A DNA stretch of 22,282 nt from CAYYJM01 sp964471755. Its GTDB lineage: Bacteria; Planctomycetota; Planctomycetia; Gemmatales; Gemmataceae. The stretch is taken from contig CAYYJM010000081.1 in NCBI GenBank assembly GCA_964471755.1, forward strand, positions 1-22,282. The letters are read 5' to 3'. Of this stretch, positions 6,492 to 14,426 are shown in pieces (position 1 is the first letter of the stretch; each line of letters starts with the position of its first letter). The position numbers and the translations under genes were made by a program. The notes under the pieces were generated by a model. The model ran no database searches. It saw only the letters and a list, made by a program, of their open reading frames with translations, and was not told the DNA's origin.

Positions 6492-8099
6492 ATGCAGACG
6501 GCACCCGAGCCTCAGACCGGCAGCACCCTGGACCACGTCGATCTGACGGGGCGGACTCTGGGCGATTTCCGGATTCTGCGGCGAATCGGCTCCGGGGGTA
6601 TGGGCCAGGTCTACCTGGCCGAGCAACTGAGCCTGAAACGCAAGGTCGCCCTGAAAACACTCAAGGCCAGCCTGGCGTCGAACCCCACCGCCCGCCAGCG
6701 CTTCAAGTTTGAGGCCGAGAACGTCGCCCGGGTGGCCCACGCCAACATCGTGCAGGTCTACGCCACCGGCGAGACCGACGGCATCCCCTACATCGCCCTG
6801 GAGTACGTCGAGGGGCGGAACCTACGGGATCACCTGGCCCGGAAAGGACCGCCCGATCTGCTCGTGGCTCTGAGCATCATGCGCCAGGTGGCGGCGGCCC
6901 TGCAACGGGCGAGCGAACTTGGGCTCATCCACCGCGACATCAAGCCGGACAATATCTTGCTGACGCGGAAGGGCGAGGCGAAGGTCACCGACTTCGGCCT
7001 GGCACGGATTCTCGCCGACGACCAGCCGGCGGTGAACCTGACGGCCAGCGGCGTCACGATGGGCACGCCGCTGTACATGTCGCCCGAACAGGTCGAGGCC
7101 AGGCCGGTCGATGCCCGGACGGACATCTACTCGTTCGGCGTGACCTGCTACCACCTGCTCGCCGGCCAGCCGCCGTACACCGGCACGAATGCGTTCGAGG
7201 TGGCCTTGCAGCACGTCCGCGGCGAACCGATTCGGCTGAGTCAGTTACGGCCCGACCTGCCCGAGCCCCTGGTCGCCCTGGTTCACAAGATGATGGCCAA
7301 GGAGCCGGCCCAGCGTTACCAGACCTGCCGCGAGATCCTGCGTGACCTGGCCCGCATCCGCGAGTCGATGAGCGGTTCAACGGTCATCGAGCCGCTGGAC
7401 GATATCGGCAGCCGTAGTGATCCGGGGACGATGGTCCCCCTGCCGGTGGGCACTCAGCCGATGCCGTCGGCGACCCGGGCGAGCCTGCGATGGCTACTAT
7501 TCCTGCTGGCCCTGCTCCTGGCAGCGGGAGGTGGCGTTGCCCTGGCCTGGTTCCAGACGCGACCGCCGGACCTGCCGCCGGTGCAGGCGGCAACCGAGGG
7601 CGAGGAAGACCTCAGCCTGCAACGGCGTGAGCAGACCCTGCGCGAGGTCACGCGCCAGTATCTCAATCAGGGGAGCAGCCCCAAGACGGTCGCGCGAGCT
7701 TACGGTCTGGCCCTGGACCTGGGCCTGCTCTACCTCGAACACGGCAAGCTCGACGCCGCCCACGAGCTGTTCTCGGAACTGGAGGCCCACAAGACGGTCA
7801 AGTCGTACCAGGTTCTCGGCCGCTACGGCAAGGCGGTGGTGCAGGGCCTGCGAGCGGCCGACGTGGAGGAAGCCCGCCAATCGACGGCCGTGCTGCGGGA
7901 ACTGTTCGACGGAGCGTGGCGTGAGCTGTATCGGCGGAACAGCCCTCGGCGAAACGATCCGGAGATCGCCATGTGGGCCGACCCGGCCGTGCGCTACTGG
8001 GCGTCGCAGGCGCTGTGGTGCAACACGAAGAACGGCGTACCGGCCGGAGAGTTCACGCCGATGTTGACCCGGTTGCGAGACACGCCCGGCCGGCCGTGA
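6492..8099 (+). CDS. Membrane-anchored Ser/Thr protein kinase (Hanks type, PknB-like)
   Basis: The 535-residue protein carries an intracellular kinase domain at residues 23-290: glycine loop RIGSGGMGQVY (31-41), ATP-binding lysine K55 in VALK, catalytic HRDIKPDN with D149, DFG with D167, and activation/P+1 segment GTPLYMSPEQ (191-200). A low-complexity stretch leads to a single membrane helix at about 332-354. The external C-terminal part (355-535) is helical and contains a TPR-like segment (LDLGLLYLEHGKLDAAHELFSELE); no PASTA repeats are present. The start at 6492 has AAGG 8 bases upstream; the frame extends to 6255, but that part overlaps lspA and the terminator. All catalytic residues are intact, so it should be active. 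What the external domain senses is unknown. Confidence 0.93.
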   Translation: MQTAPEPQTGSTLDHVDLTGRTLGDFRILRRIGSGGMGQVYLAEQLSLKRKVALKTLKASLASNPTARQRFKFEAENVARVAHANIVQVYATGETDGIPYIALEYVEGRNLRDHLARKGPPDLLVALSIMRQVAAALQRASELGLIHRDIKPDNILLTRKGEAKVTDFGLARILADDQPAVNLTASGVTMGTPLYMSPEQVEARPVDARTDIYSFGVTCYHLLAGQPPYTGTNAFEVALQHVRGEPIRLSQLRPDLPEPLVALVHKMMAKEPAQRYQTCREILRDLARIRESMSGSTVIEPLDDIGSRSDPGTMVPLPVGTQPMPSATRASLRWLLFLLALLLAAGGGVALAWFQTRPPDLPPVQAATEGEEDLSLQRREQTLREVTRQYLNQGSSPKTVARAYGLALDLGLLYLEHGKLDAAHELFSELEAHKTVKSYQVLGRYGKAVVQGLRAADVEEARQSTAVLRELFDGAWRELYRRNSPRRNDPEIAMWADPAVRYWASQALWCNTKNGVPAGEFTPMLTRLRDTPGRP

Positions 8100-8130
8100 T
8101 GGCTTCTCGGGTGTTGAAACGAAACAGGCC

Positions 8131-8155
8131 GTGGCCGGGATGCCTCCCGACCACG
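8131..8155. terminator. Hairpin between convergent genes (possible bidirectional terminator)
   Basis: GTGGCCGGGA and TCCCGACCAC form a 10-bp stem with one mismatch and a TGCC loop. It is placed between the kinase stop (8099) and the stop of the convergent secreted-protein gene (8186). There is no T-run on either side, so efficiency is uncertain. Confidence 0.5.
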
Positions 8156-8185
8156 ACCCGGGATGTCGCAGGGCAGGGGACTCGA

Positions 8186-9154
8186 TTACTGATCCGCGCC
8201 CGGTTGCAACTTCTTCATCAGCGCCTCAGTCAGCTGGAGCGTGGCGTTGACGGCGGTGCCTTCCGCACCGATCTTCAGGTTATCGATCAGGGCATCGACA
8301 ATCGGCTTGGCCTGCTCATTGCCAGCGGCGGCGAGCTTGGCCAGGGGAATGACGCCCTTGACGATCTGAGCGATCTGCTTGGCGGAGGCCATGTCCGTGG
8401 TGTGCAGAGCGAGGCTCAGGTCGATCGCCTGGGTCAGGTTGACTGCACCGGTGAACGAGTCGAGTTTCGGAGCGATGTCCTTGAACTGTGGCGCGTTGGG
8501 CAGTTTGGCGAGCTGATCCTTCATCTCCTGGGTGATGGCGAAGGCCAGGAACACGGTTTCCTTGCCGCCGAGCTGGTTGACGGTCTTCGTCAGGGTCTTG
8601 GCCCCTGCGGTCGGCTCGGCCTTCTTGCCGGCGACGATGGCCTTGAGGTAGTCCTTGTTGTTGGACATGACCACGGCGTCGGTGCCGAGGATGGTGCCGG
8701 TGAAGTCCTGGCCCTGGGGGTTGGTGACGGTGAAGTAGGTCTGGCCGCCTTCGCGGGTGACCTTGAGCTTGTCGCCGGCCTTCTCGGCTTCCTTCTCGAT
8801 GGTCGCCTGGACCTTGGCGACGTTGAAGTTGCCCTTGAGGATGATGGCCGCCTTCGGATCTTCCTTGCCACCGGTGAAGGTGAGCGTCAGCGAGCTGAGG
8901 TCCTTCGTCGGGTCAAGGCCGGTGGACTCGATAATCCGGGCGGCCTTCGGGTCCTTGAGGGCCTGCTTGAGCGCTTCCTCGCCGTACTTCTTGTACAGGG
9001 GGGATTCGAGGAAGTTCTTGAAGTTGACGACCAGAACGGCCTCGGCATCGGCCGGGGCCAGCTTATCCAGATCAGCAGCCCTGCTCGGCATGGTCAGGCC
9101 AGTCAGGACGATGCCCAGAACGAGCACCCGCGTCGATTTCCAGAGCGACTGCAT
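8186..9154 (-). CDS. Secreted protein of unknown function
   Basis: The 322-residue product begins MQSLWKSTRVLVLGIVLTGL and has a Sec signal peptide with probable cleavage after SRA (about residue 26). The start at 9154 has AGAGGA 9 bases upstream; a 21-residue upstream extension would bury the signal. The mature part is Lys/Ala/Leu-rich, with alternating predicted strands and helices and two similar-looking halves (each with a short strand run followed by a helix ending in a Lys-rich stretch). It reads like the planctomycete secreted proteins that resemble DUF3352, but I cannot assign it to a family. It has no cysteine pair and no obvious catalytic motif. It converges on the kinase gene and is divergent from the 9376 gene. 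Confidence 0.8.
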   Translation of the reverse strand: MQSLWKSTRVLVLGIVLTGLTMPSRAADLDKLAPADAEAVLVVNFKNFLESPLYKKYGEEALKQALKDPKAARIIESTGLDPTKDLSSLTLTFTGGKEDPKAAIILKGNFNVAKVQATIEKEAEKAGDKLKVTREGGQTYFTVTNPQGQDFTGTILGTDAVVMSNNKDYLKAIVAGKKAEPTAGAKTLTKTVNQLGGKETVFLAFAITQEMKDQLAKLPNAPQFKDIAPKLDSFTGAVNLTQAIDLSLALHTTDMASAKQIAQIVKGVIPLAKLAAAGNEQAKPIVDALIDNLKIGAEGTAVNATLQLTEALMKKLQPGADQ

Positions 9155-9315
9155 CGAAAAGTATCCTCTTGCGAAGAGAAGTAGCGAGCGCCGCGTGCGC
9201 CACGCACGAGATCGCACCAGCTTTACCTAGGGTTCGGGCTCCAGGTTTCAAGGGAATCGCCCGGCGCAGACCACGGTTCGGCTTGCTGGCGGTAGCGGGA
9301 GGGCATGGTAGGGCG

Positions 9316-9322
9316 TAGGATA
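9316..9322 (+). promoter_or_regulatory. TAGGATA motif upstream of the 9376 gene
   Basis: TAGGATA lies about 55 bp before the ATG at 9376, a similar distance to the copy upstream of gcvT. No -35 element is convincing at 16-18 bp. Confidence 0.25.
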
Positions 9323-9375
9323 GTAGTGGGCATTTTGACGGGGAGAGATGGGCGGGGATTCGGAGGGCGGAGGTC

Positions 9376-9825
9376 ATGACACAGACGCTTGAACCGAGAG
9401 ATCTGCTCGATCCGGCACGGGGGTACGTCGAGAAACTACGCGAGGCCAAGGAAGCCACCGTCATTCTGCTGGCTGAGGTCACCAAGGCCCTGTTCGTCGC
9501 ACTGCACCGGCAGATCCGGGGGGCGCTGGAACGGGGTACCGAGGCCCGCTGGATCGCCTTCTTCCTCAAGGAGTTCGGCGATCTCCTTGAATGCGCGGAC
9601 GAGTCGGCCAGCGACGTGGAACGGCGTCTCCGAATGGAGACCACGCTCGCTGCTATTCGGGAGTATCGCCGGAAGATCGCGGCGATCCGCCAGGACGTAG
9701 CCGCGCTGCTGGCATGGCTCGAGCGGCCACTGCCGCCGATCGACCCGGTCAACCTGCCAGCGCCAGCTCCAGGGAAGGACGCCTCGGGATACGTTGGTCT
9801 GGGCGACCGCGGTTCGGGCCGCTGA
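9376..9825 (+). CDS. Small helical protein of unknown function
   Basis: The 149-residue product is almost entirely predicted helix (residues 10-118), with heptad-like spacing in LLAEVTKALFVALHRQIRGALE and RRLRMETTLAAIREYRRKIAAI, then a Pro-rich tail. The start has two overlapping Shine-Dalgarno sites (GGAGGG and GGAGG). I do not recognise a family. The next gene starts 7 bp downstream, so the two are very likely cotranscribed and may encode partners. It is not a typical antitoxin: there is no DNA-binding motif that I can see. Confidence 0.7.
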   Translation: MTQTLEPRDLLDPARGYVEKLREAKEATVILLAEVTKALFVALHRQIRGALERGTEARWIAFFLKEFGDLLECADESASDVERRLRMETTLAAIREYRRKIAAIRQDVAALLAWLERPLPPIDPVNLPAPAPGKDASGYVGLGDRGSGR

Positions 9826-9832
9826 GGTTCTC

Positions 9833-10159
9833 GTGGGCTACGACATCGAAATCCGAGACGAGGCTGCCGCCTACTTCCAAAGCCTGGGGCTGTCGCCTGC
9901 CGGGGAAGCCCGGGTTCTCGCCGCCCTCCGGCTCTACCTTGGTGAGTACGGTGACAGTCTGAGAAATGAACCGTCCAGGCGGCTCGGCCACGAGTCATTC
10001 TATTTCGAGGTCAGAGTCCCTGTCCAGGACCCCGAGACACTCGTCTGGCATACGCTCCGATTCGTCGTCGATGATTCCTGTGCCGAACATGGGGCGCTTC
10101 GAATCGCTTACATCGAAGACTTCCCCGGCAGTCCGCCTCCGCTGTCAGACGACGTGTAA
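9833..10159 (+). CDS. Small protein of unknown function, downstream partner of the 9376 gene
   Basis: I place the start at the GTG at 9833 (GAGG 5 bases upstream), giving 108 residues beginning MGYDIEIRDEAAAYF. An upstream ATG at 9794 is possible but would overlap the previous gene by 32 bp. The layout of a helix-rich first half (EARVLAALRLYLGEYG) and a strand-rich second half (FYFEVRVPV, LVWHTLRFVVDD, LRIAYIEDF) recalls the ParE/RelE fold, but I see none of that family's diagnostic sequence and do not claim it. It forms a two-gene unit with 9376. Confidence 0.7.
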   Translation: MGYDIEIRDEAAAYFQSLGLSPAGEARVLAALRLYLGEYGDSLRNEPSRRLGHESFYFEVRVPVQDPETLVWHTLRFVVDDSCAEHGALRIAYIEDFPGSPPPLSDDV

Positions 10160-10272
10160 ACCGCTCCATCCTGGTGAGCAGTTCACAATCGACGTCTCCT
10201 CGGCAAAAAGCTGCTCGAACGGACTGCCGAACTCGTGGCGACAGTTAGCAGCAGACATCGCGAAGCACCGGA

Positions 10273-11301
10273 TCAGACCCAGTTCATGACGACGCCGAGG
10301 TACTCGTCCTTCTTCTTCAGCAGCCCCTCGTAGGCGTCGCCGAGGCCCTCCGGCTTGATGTGATGCGTGATGAGCCCGGCGAGACTGAGCCGGCCCGAGG
10401 CCAGGGCGGCCAGGAGCCAGTGCTGGGCCTTGTTGATGTCCCAGGCTCCGGCCAGGCGTGTGTGGCCCGACTCGAAGAGCATGTTGCCGTGCGCTCCGGT
10501 CACCTCGATGTAGCGGCGGTGCAGATCGTCGTAGAAGTTGACGTCCTTGGCCTTGCCGCGTGGCGAGCCGACGACGACGACCTGGCCGCCGTCACAGGCC
10601 AGCGACATGGCCGTCGGGATGGCGTCGGGTACGCCGGTCGCGTCGGCAATGATCTCGGCCCCGCGCGCGTTCAGGTAGTCGCTCAACTGCTGGCGGACGT
10701 CGCCGGCGGTCGGATCGATGACCTGGTCGGCTCCGGCGGCGAGAGCGGCCTGGCGGCGCATCGCGACGGCATCGATACCGACGACCGGCTGGGCCCCGGC
10801 CGCGATCAGGCAGCGCAGCGCGAACTGGCCGATGATGCCGAGGCCGAGGACGGCCGCCGAGCGGCCCAGGGTGATGCCAGCACGCACCGAGGCACCGAGG
10901 CCGTACCGCGCGATGCAGGCGACGCTTGCCTTCTCGTAGTCGAGGTTGGCCGGCAGTTTCCAGAGCCGGCCGCGTTCGTGGCCGATGGTGAGTAATTCGT
11001 AGGCGGCGTGGTTGCCCGGATAGCTGACCCGATCGCCGGCCTTCCAGCCGGACACCTCGCTGCCGACGGCGACGACCTCACCCGCGGCGCTGTAACCCGG
11101 CCGGAAGGGAAACTTCCAGTCAACCATCTTCGGGTCTTTGAGCCACTGATGGGTGCCGGTGTAGACGGCCAGCTCGGTGCCGGCACTGACGGCACTGACG
11201 TGGCACTTGACGAGGATCTGGTTCGCCGACGGCGCGGGCAGATCGACCTCGCGCGTGCCGACCTTGTACGCATCCAGGACCACCACCTGCTTGACGTTCA
11301 T
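10273..11301 (-). CDS. Medium-chain dehydrogenase/reductase without zinc ligands
   Basis: The 342-residue protein has the GroES-like N-terminal and Rossmann C-terminal domains of the alcohol dehydrogenase superfamily. The nucleotide-binding motif VLGLGIIGQF is at about 150-160, followed by VVGID whose Asp favours NAD(H). At the place of the catalytic-zinc cysteine there is VSAGTEL (S39), and FRPGYSAAGEV stands where GHE is usual, so the catalytic zinc site is lost; the four-cysteine structural lobe is also absent. This pattern matches the sugar/bacteriochlorophyllide-type (BchC-like) branch, which begins with a similar SAGTE segment. The substrate cannot be told. Neighbours are unrelated small genes; it probably has its own promoter in the 110-bp divergent gap. 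Confidence 0.85.
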   Translation of the reverse strand: MNVKQVVVLDAYKVGTREVDLPAPSANQILVKCHVSAVSAGTELAVYTGTHQWLKDPKMVDWKFPFRPGYSAAGEVVAVGSEVSGWKAGDRVSYPGNHAAYELLTIGHERGRLWKLPANLDYEKASVACIARYGLGASVRAGITLGRSAAVLGLGIIGQFALRCLIAAGAQPVVGIDAVAMRRQAALAAGADQVIDPTAGDVRQQLSDYLNARGAEIIADATGVPDAIPTAMSLACDGGQVVVVGSPRGKAKDVNFYDDLHRRYIEVTGAHGNMLFESGHTRLAGAWDINKAQHWLLAALASGRLSLAGLITHHIKPEGLGDAYEGLLKKKDEYLGVVMNWV

Positions 11302-11411
11302 GCTCGTTCCCTTTCGCGGCGCTCTCCTTCTGGTCTGGGCTCATCCTATGACGGGTTTGCCTTGTGATCGAGGGGGCCGGCTGCGACAATCGTCGGTGAG
11401 GAGGGACCGCC

Positions 11412-11642
11412 ATGACGACCGTCACGCTGGAAGAGGCTCAGGCGAGGCTGCCGGTGCTGATCGTCGAACTGCAACCGGGGGAGGAGATCGTCATCACCTC
11501 CAACGGCCACCCGTTGGCTCGGCTGCGCAAGGCGGAAGCGGCAGTCGGGCCGGGTAAAGCGGGGTGCTACAAAAAGGCGGAGTTCTACATGGCCCCCGAC
11601 TTTGACGCGCTGCTGGAGGAATTCAAGGAGTACCTGGAGTGA
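11412..11642 (+). CDS. Phd/YefM-type antitoxin, without an adjacent toxin
   Basis: The 76-residue protein reads TVTLEEAQARLPVLIVEL, then GEEIVITSNGHPLARLRKA, which is the N-terminal DNA-binding fold of Phd/YefM antitoxins. The C-terminal APDFDALLEEFKEYLE is the type of tail that wraps around PIN-domain toxins. The start has GAGGAGGG 6 bases upstream. Normally a PIN (VapC) or RelE-type toxin follows within a few bases. Here the next 120 bp contain no ORF, and the next gene is SMP-30-like, so it is an orphan or the toxin is lost. Confidence 0.85.
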   Translation: MTTVTLEEAQARLPVLIVELQPGEEIVITSNGHPLARLRKAEAAVGPGKAGCYKKAEFYMAPDFDALLEEFKEYLE

Positions 11643-11763
11643 ACCTCCTGAGACGGCCGGCCGTTCCGTTCCACACCTTCTCCCATTCGGATCGTTGTTT
11701 TTCCTGTCGCAGGTGGCCTCAGCCGGGTAGAGTGGCCCCGGGGTCGGCAGGGGAGGGCGGTTC

Positions 11764-12681
11764 ATGTTCGCAAGTGCAAGGCGGCGTCTCGGTGTGTGCC
11801 TCACTCTTGGAGTGCTAATCGGCCCTCTGGTAATGGCCCGGCCGGCCGACAGTCCCGTCCTCGCGCCAGGGGCGAAGATCGAACGTCTCGTGGGCGGGTT
11901 CCAGTTCACCGAGGGCCCAGCCTGCGACGCCGAGGGCAACGTCTACTTCACCGATCAGCCCAACGACGCCATCCTCAAGTGGAGCATCGACGGCAAGCTG
12001 ACCACGTTCCTGAAGCCGAGCGGTCGCTCCAACGGCCTCTGCTTCGACGCGAAGGGCAACCTCTGGGCCTGTGCTGATGACCGGAACGAACTCTGGGTGA
12101 TCGATCCGGCCGGCAAGCACACGGTCGTCGTGAAGGACTACCAGGGCAAGCTCCTCAATGGCCCCAACGATGTCTGGGTCCGGCCCGATGGCGGCGTCTA
12201 CTTCACCGACCCGTTCTACAAGCGCGGCTACTGGAAGCGGGGACCGAAAGAGCAGGACACGCAGGGCGTCTACTACCTGTCGCCGGATCGGAAGTCGCTC
12301 ACCCGCGTCGTCGGCGATCTCAAGCAGCCGAACGGCCTGATCGGCACACCCGACGGCAAGACGCTCTACGTCGCCGACATCGGCGCGGGCAAGACGTTCG
12401 CCTATGATGTTCAGAAGGACGGCTCCCTGATCAACGCGCGGAAGTTCTGCGACCAGGGCTCCGACGGCATGACCCGCGACGCCGAGGGGAACGTCTACCT
12501 GACCGGCCGGGGCGTCACGGTCTACGACCGGGCCGGCAGGCAGATCGAGAAGATCGCCGTGCCGGAGAGCTGGACGGCGAACGTCTGCTTCGGCGGCAAG
12601 GATCGGCGAACCCTGTTCATCACGGCGAACAAGGGCCTGTATGCCGTGCCGATGCGTGTGCGCGGTGCGGACAGCCAGTGA
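11764..12681 (+). CDS. Secreted SMP-30/gluconolactonase-like protein
   Basis: The 305-residue protein is a six-bladed beta-propeller of the SMP-30/gluconolaconase/LRE type, exported by an N-terminal signal peptide (about residues 1-26, ending ARPADS). Metal-site landmarks are FTEGPACD with E50, NGPNDVWVRPDGGVYFTDP in the middle, and GSDGMTRDAEGNVY near the C-terminus (the catalytic Asp region). Members hydrolyse sugar lactones such as gluconolactone, but many planctomycete paralogs have unknown substrates. GGGAGGG sits 7 bases before the ATG. It is transcribed with a gap of 51 bp to the zinc-ribbon gene. Confidence 0.9.
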   Translation: MFASARRRLGVCLTLGVLIGPLVMARPADSPVLAPGAKIERLVGGFQFTEGPACDAEGNVYFTDQPNDAILKWSIDGKLTTFLKPSGRSNGLCFDAKGNLWACADDRNELWVIDPAGKHTVVVKDYQGKLLNGPNDVWVRPDGGVYFTDPFYKRGYWKRGPKEQDTQGVYYLSPDRKSLTRVVGDLKQPNGLIGTPDGKTLYVADIGAGKTFAYDVQKDGSLINARKFCDQGSDGMTRDAEGNVYLTGRGVTVYDRAGRQIEKIAVPESWTANVCFGGKDRRTLFITANKGLYAVPMRVRGADSQ

Positions 12682-12732
12682 CGGCGAGCGAGCCGAAGCC
12701 GGCCACTCCGGTGATTCAGCGATGCGAGACAC

Positions 12733-13545
12733 ATGATCTGGTTCACCTGTACACAATGCGGCAAGACCCACGGTCGGCAGGACGCCGATGCTGGCCTGAC
12801 GGTCTACTGCGACTGCGGACGCGGAGCCCGCGTGCCGTGGTACAGCACGGCACATCCTCCCGAGGAGCAAGCCGGCCGCCGCCTTCCGATCTCGAATGAC
12901 GAAGAGGAGGAGATTCCCGAGGCGATCCCCGTCCCGCGCACCCGCGCCTTTCCGCTTTTCGAAGACGACGACGATGACGAGGATTCCCACCCGGGCCCCC
13001 GGTCTCGGAAGCTTCCGGCGAGCCCACCGCTGGGGGACACGCTGCCGACCCGGAAGCGACGCACCCTCAAGCGGGCCAATCCAGCCTACTGCTTCAACCA
13101 CGACGAACTCGGCTCGCAGACGGTCTGCGACGACTGCAAGTTGTCCTTCTGTCATGCCTGTGTCATCGAGTTTCAGGGGCGGACGCTCTGTGGGCCGTGC
13201 AAGAACTTTCGCATCCGCCCGAACGGTGTCCGCCCCCGACTCTCAGCACGGGCGGTGCTGGCCCTGGTTGTCGGGCTGGTCAGTGGGCCGATCGGCTTCT
13301 GTCTGTCCACGATGCCACTGACGGCACGCGCCTCGGCGGGGCTGACGATCCTCGCGGTTCTGTTCGCCCTGGTGCTGCCGGTGCTGGCCTGCCACCTCGG
13401 CTGGCGGGCTCTGCGCCAGTTCGACCGCGAGCCGCTCCTCGGTGGTCGCGGCCTGGCCGTGAGCGGCACCCTGGCCGGTCTGCTCGGCGTCCTGTGGTGT
13501 CTGACCATCGCCCTGGTCGCCATCGTCAAGCAGACGCAGGGCTGA
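12733..13545 (+). CDS. Zinc-ribbon and B-box-like membrane protein
   Basis: The 270-residue protein has an N-terminal zinc ribbon (FTCTQCGKTH with C6 and C9, then YCDCG with C26 and C28) and an acidic low-complexity linker (residues about 55-85, run of D and E). A B-box-like finger follows (CFNHDELGS, CDDCKLSFCHACV, LCGPCKNF, about residues 119-157). The C-terminus has two or three membrane segments (about 172-195, 199-222, 241-264) in the style of DUF4190. The role is unknown; cysteine fingers plus a membrane domain suggest a membrane-tethered protein-binding module. The Shine-Dalgarno site is weak. The next gene, 11 bp downstream, encodes a protein of the same architecture. Confidence 0.85.
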   Translation: MIWFTCTQCGKTHGRQDADAGLTVYCDCGRGARVPWYSTAHPPEEQAGRRLPISNDEEEEIPEAIPVPRTRAFPLFEDDDDDEDSHPGPRSRKLPASPPLGDTLPTRKRRTLKRANPAYCFNHDELGSQTVCDDCKLSFCHACVIEFQGRTLCGPCKNFRIRPNGVRPRLSARAVLALVVGLVSGPIGFCLSTMPLTARASAGLTILAVLFALVLPVLACHLGWRALRQFDREPLLGGRGLAVSGTLAGLLGVLWCLTIALVAIVKQTQG

Positions 13546-13556
13546 GAGGGGCTGTC

Positions 13557-14165
13557 ATGGAACGCTGTCCCGGCTGTGACCATCCGCTGCCGATCCATCG
13601 CGAGTCGCTCGGCGCACGCTGTCCGAACTGCCACGATCCGCTCTACGAGCCGGCCGGTCGGCACGGTCGACCGATTCGCCCTGGCGAGGCGGCCTGCGGT
13701 GTCCATGAGATGAACGCGGCGCTCGGGCCGTGCCGGCGCTGCGGCACGCCGATCTGCGAGATCTGCCGCTGTGCCTGGCAGCGTGAGGTGATCTGCACGG
13801 GCTGTGCCGAACGTGCTTTGGAGGGCAGGGGAGCGTTACCGGATCCGAGTGTGGTTCCGGCGCGTCAGGCGGGTCGGAGCGTGCTGTTTGGCCTGCTGGC
13901 CTGGCTGGTGGCCGCTGGTGGCGTTGGCCTGGCGAGCGTCATCGGTCAGATGACGGGCCCGCTGGCGTTGCTGCTGCTGTTCGCGAACCTGGGTCTGTTC
14001 GCCGGGGCGGTCGGTCTGGCCGTCGGTGCGGTGGGCCAGGGGACGGCGGCGCTGCTGGTGCGGGGTCCGCACGTCTGGGTGGCGACGCCGGGGCTCGTCC
14101 TGGGTGGGCTGTTCCTGGGCGTGCTGCTTGGCCTGCTCGGCCTCGGGGCCTGGCTGGCGGGCTGA
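13557..14165 (+). CDS. Second zinc-ribbon membrane protein
   Basis: The 202-residue product starts MERCPGCDHPLPIHRES (ATG 13557, GAGAGGGG upstream). It has a zinc ribbon (C4, C7, C22, C25), a B-box-like finger (ACGVHEM, CRRCGTPICEIC, ICTGCAERA) and three hydrophobic segments in the last 95 residues (VLFGLLAWLVAAGGVGLA, ALLLLFANLGLFAGAVGLAV, LVLGGLFLGVLLGLLGLGAWL). The frame extends 360 bp upstream over the previous gene and should be ignored. It forms a pair with 12733-13545. Its stop codon abuts the stop of the convergent Rpn-like gene with no base between them, and a copy of its last codons lies at 15167-15190. Confidence 0.85.
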   Translation: MERCPGCDHPLPIHRESLGARCPNCHDPLYEPAGRHGRPIRPGEAACGVHEMNAALGPCRRCGTPICEICRCAWQREVICTGCAERALEGRGALPDPSVVPARQAGRSVLFGLLAWLVAAGGVGLASVIGQMTGPLALLLLFANLGLFAGAVGLAVGAVGQGTAALLVRGPHVWVATPGLVLGGLFLGVLLGLLGLGAWLAG

Positions 14166-14365
14166 CTACGCAGGCGATTGCGTTGCGGTGAGCAGGGCGC
14201 GGAGCTGCTCCAGGTCGCCCGGGACGATCAGTTTCAGGCAGCGGTTCAGGACGGCCAGGTCGTCCATCTGGCGGACGTGTGGCGTCAGTTCCACCGCCAC
14301 TGCCGTTCCGAATCGCTCCGGGATCTGATCGATCAGCGTCTCGCGTGCTTGCTCCAGGCGGCCTT
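14142..14365. repeat. Duplicated segment, copy A (end of zinc-ribbon gene plus 3' part of Rpn-like gene 1)
   Basis: This stretch matches 15167-15390 at an offset of 1025 bp. It covers the last 8 codons and stop of the zinc-ribbon gene and the first about 200 bp at the 3' end of the Rpn-like gene. By eye it differs at about one base in ten. Confidence 0.8.
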
Positions 14366-14426
14366 CGCTGCGGCCCTCGATACGTCCTCCCGCGCGAATT
14401 TCTTCCCAGTACGGTGATTTTTCCAC
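14166..14426 (-). other. Possible internal translation product (C-terminal domain) of Rpn-like copy 1
   Basis: The in-frame GTG at 14426 has a near-perfect Shine-Dalgarno GGAGGG 7 bases upstream. Initiation there would give an 86-residue peptide starting (M)EKSPYWEEIRAGG that contains only the charged C-terminal domain. Paralog 2 has an ATG at almost the same aligned place. Confidence 0.4.

Noticed and set aside
8186..9184. Plus-strand frame of about 400 codons opposite the secreted-protein gene
   Set aside because: The minus-strand gene has a signal peptide and Shine-Dalgarno site; the plus frame has neither.
9276..9282. Another GTTCGGC in the 9155-9375 gap, as a possible cassette boundary
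   Set aside because: A 7-mer is expected a few times by chance in this much GC-rich DNA and no matching partner follows the next gene closely.
11815..13155. 446-codon minus-strand frame across the SMP-30 and zinc-ribbon genes
   Set aside because: It spans two recognised genes and their gap and looks like an antisense shadow.
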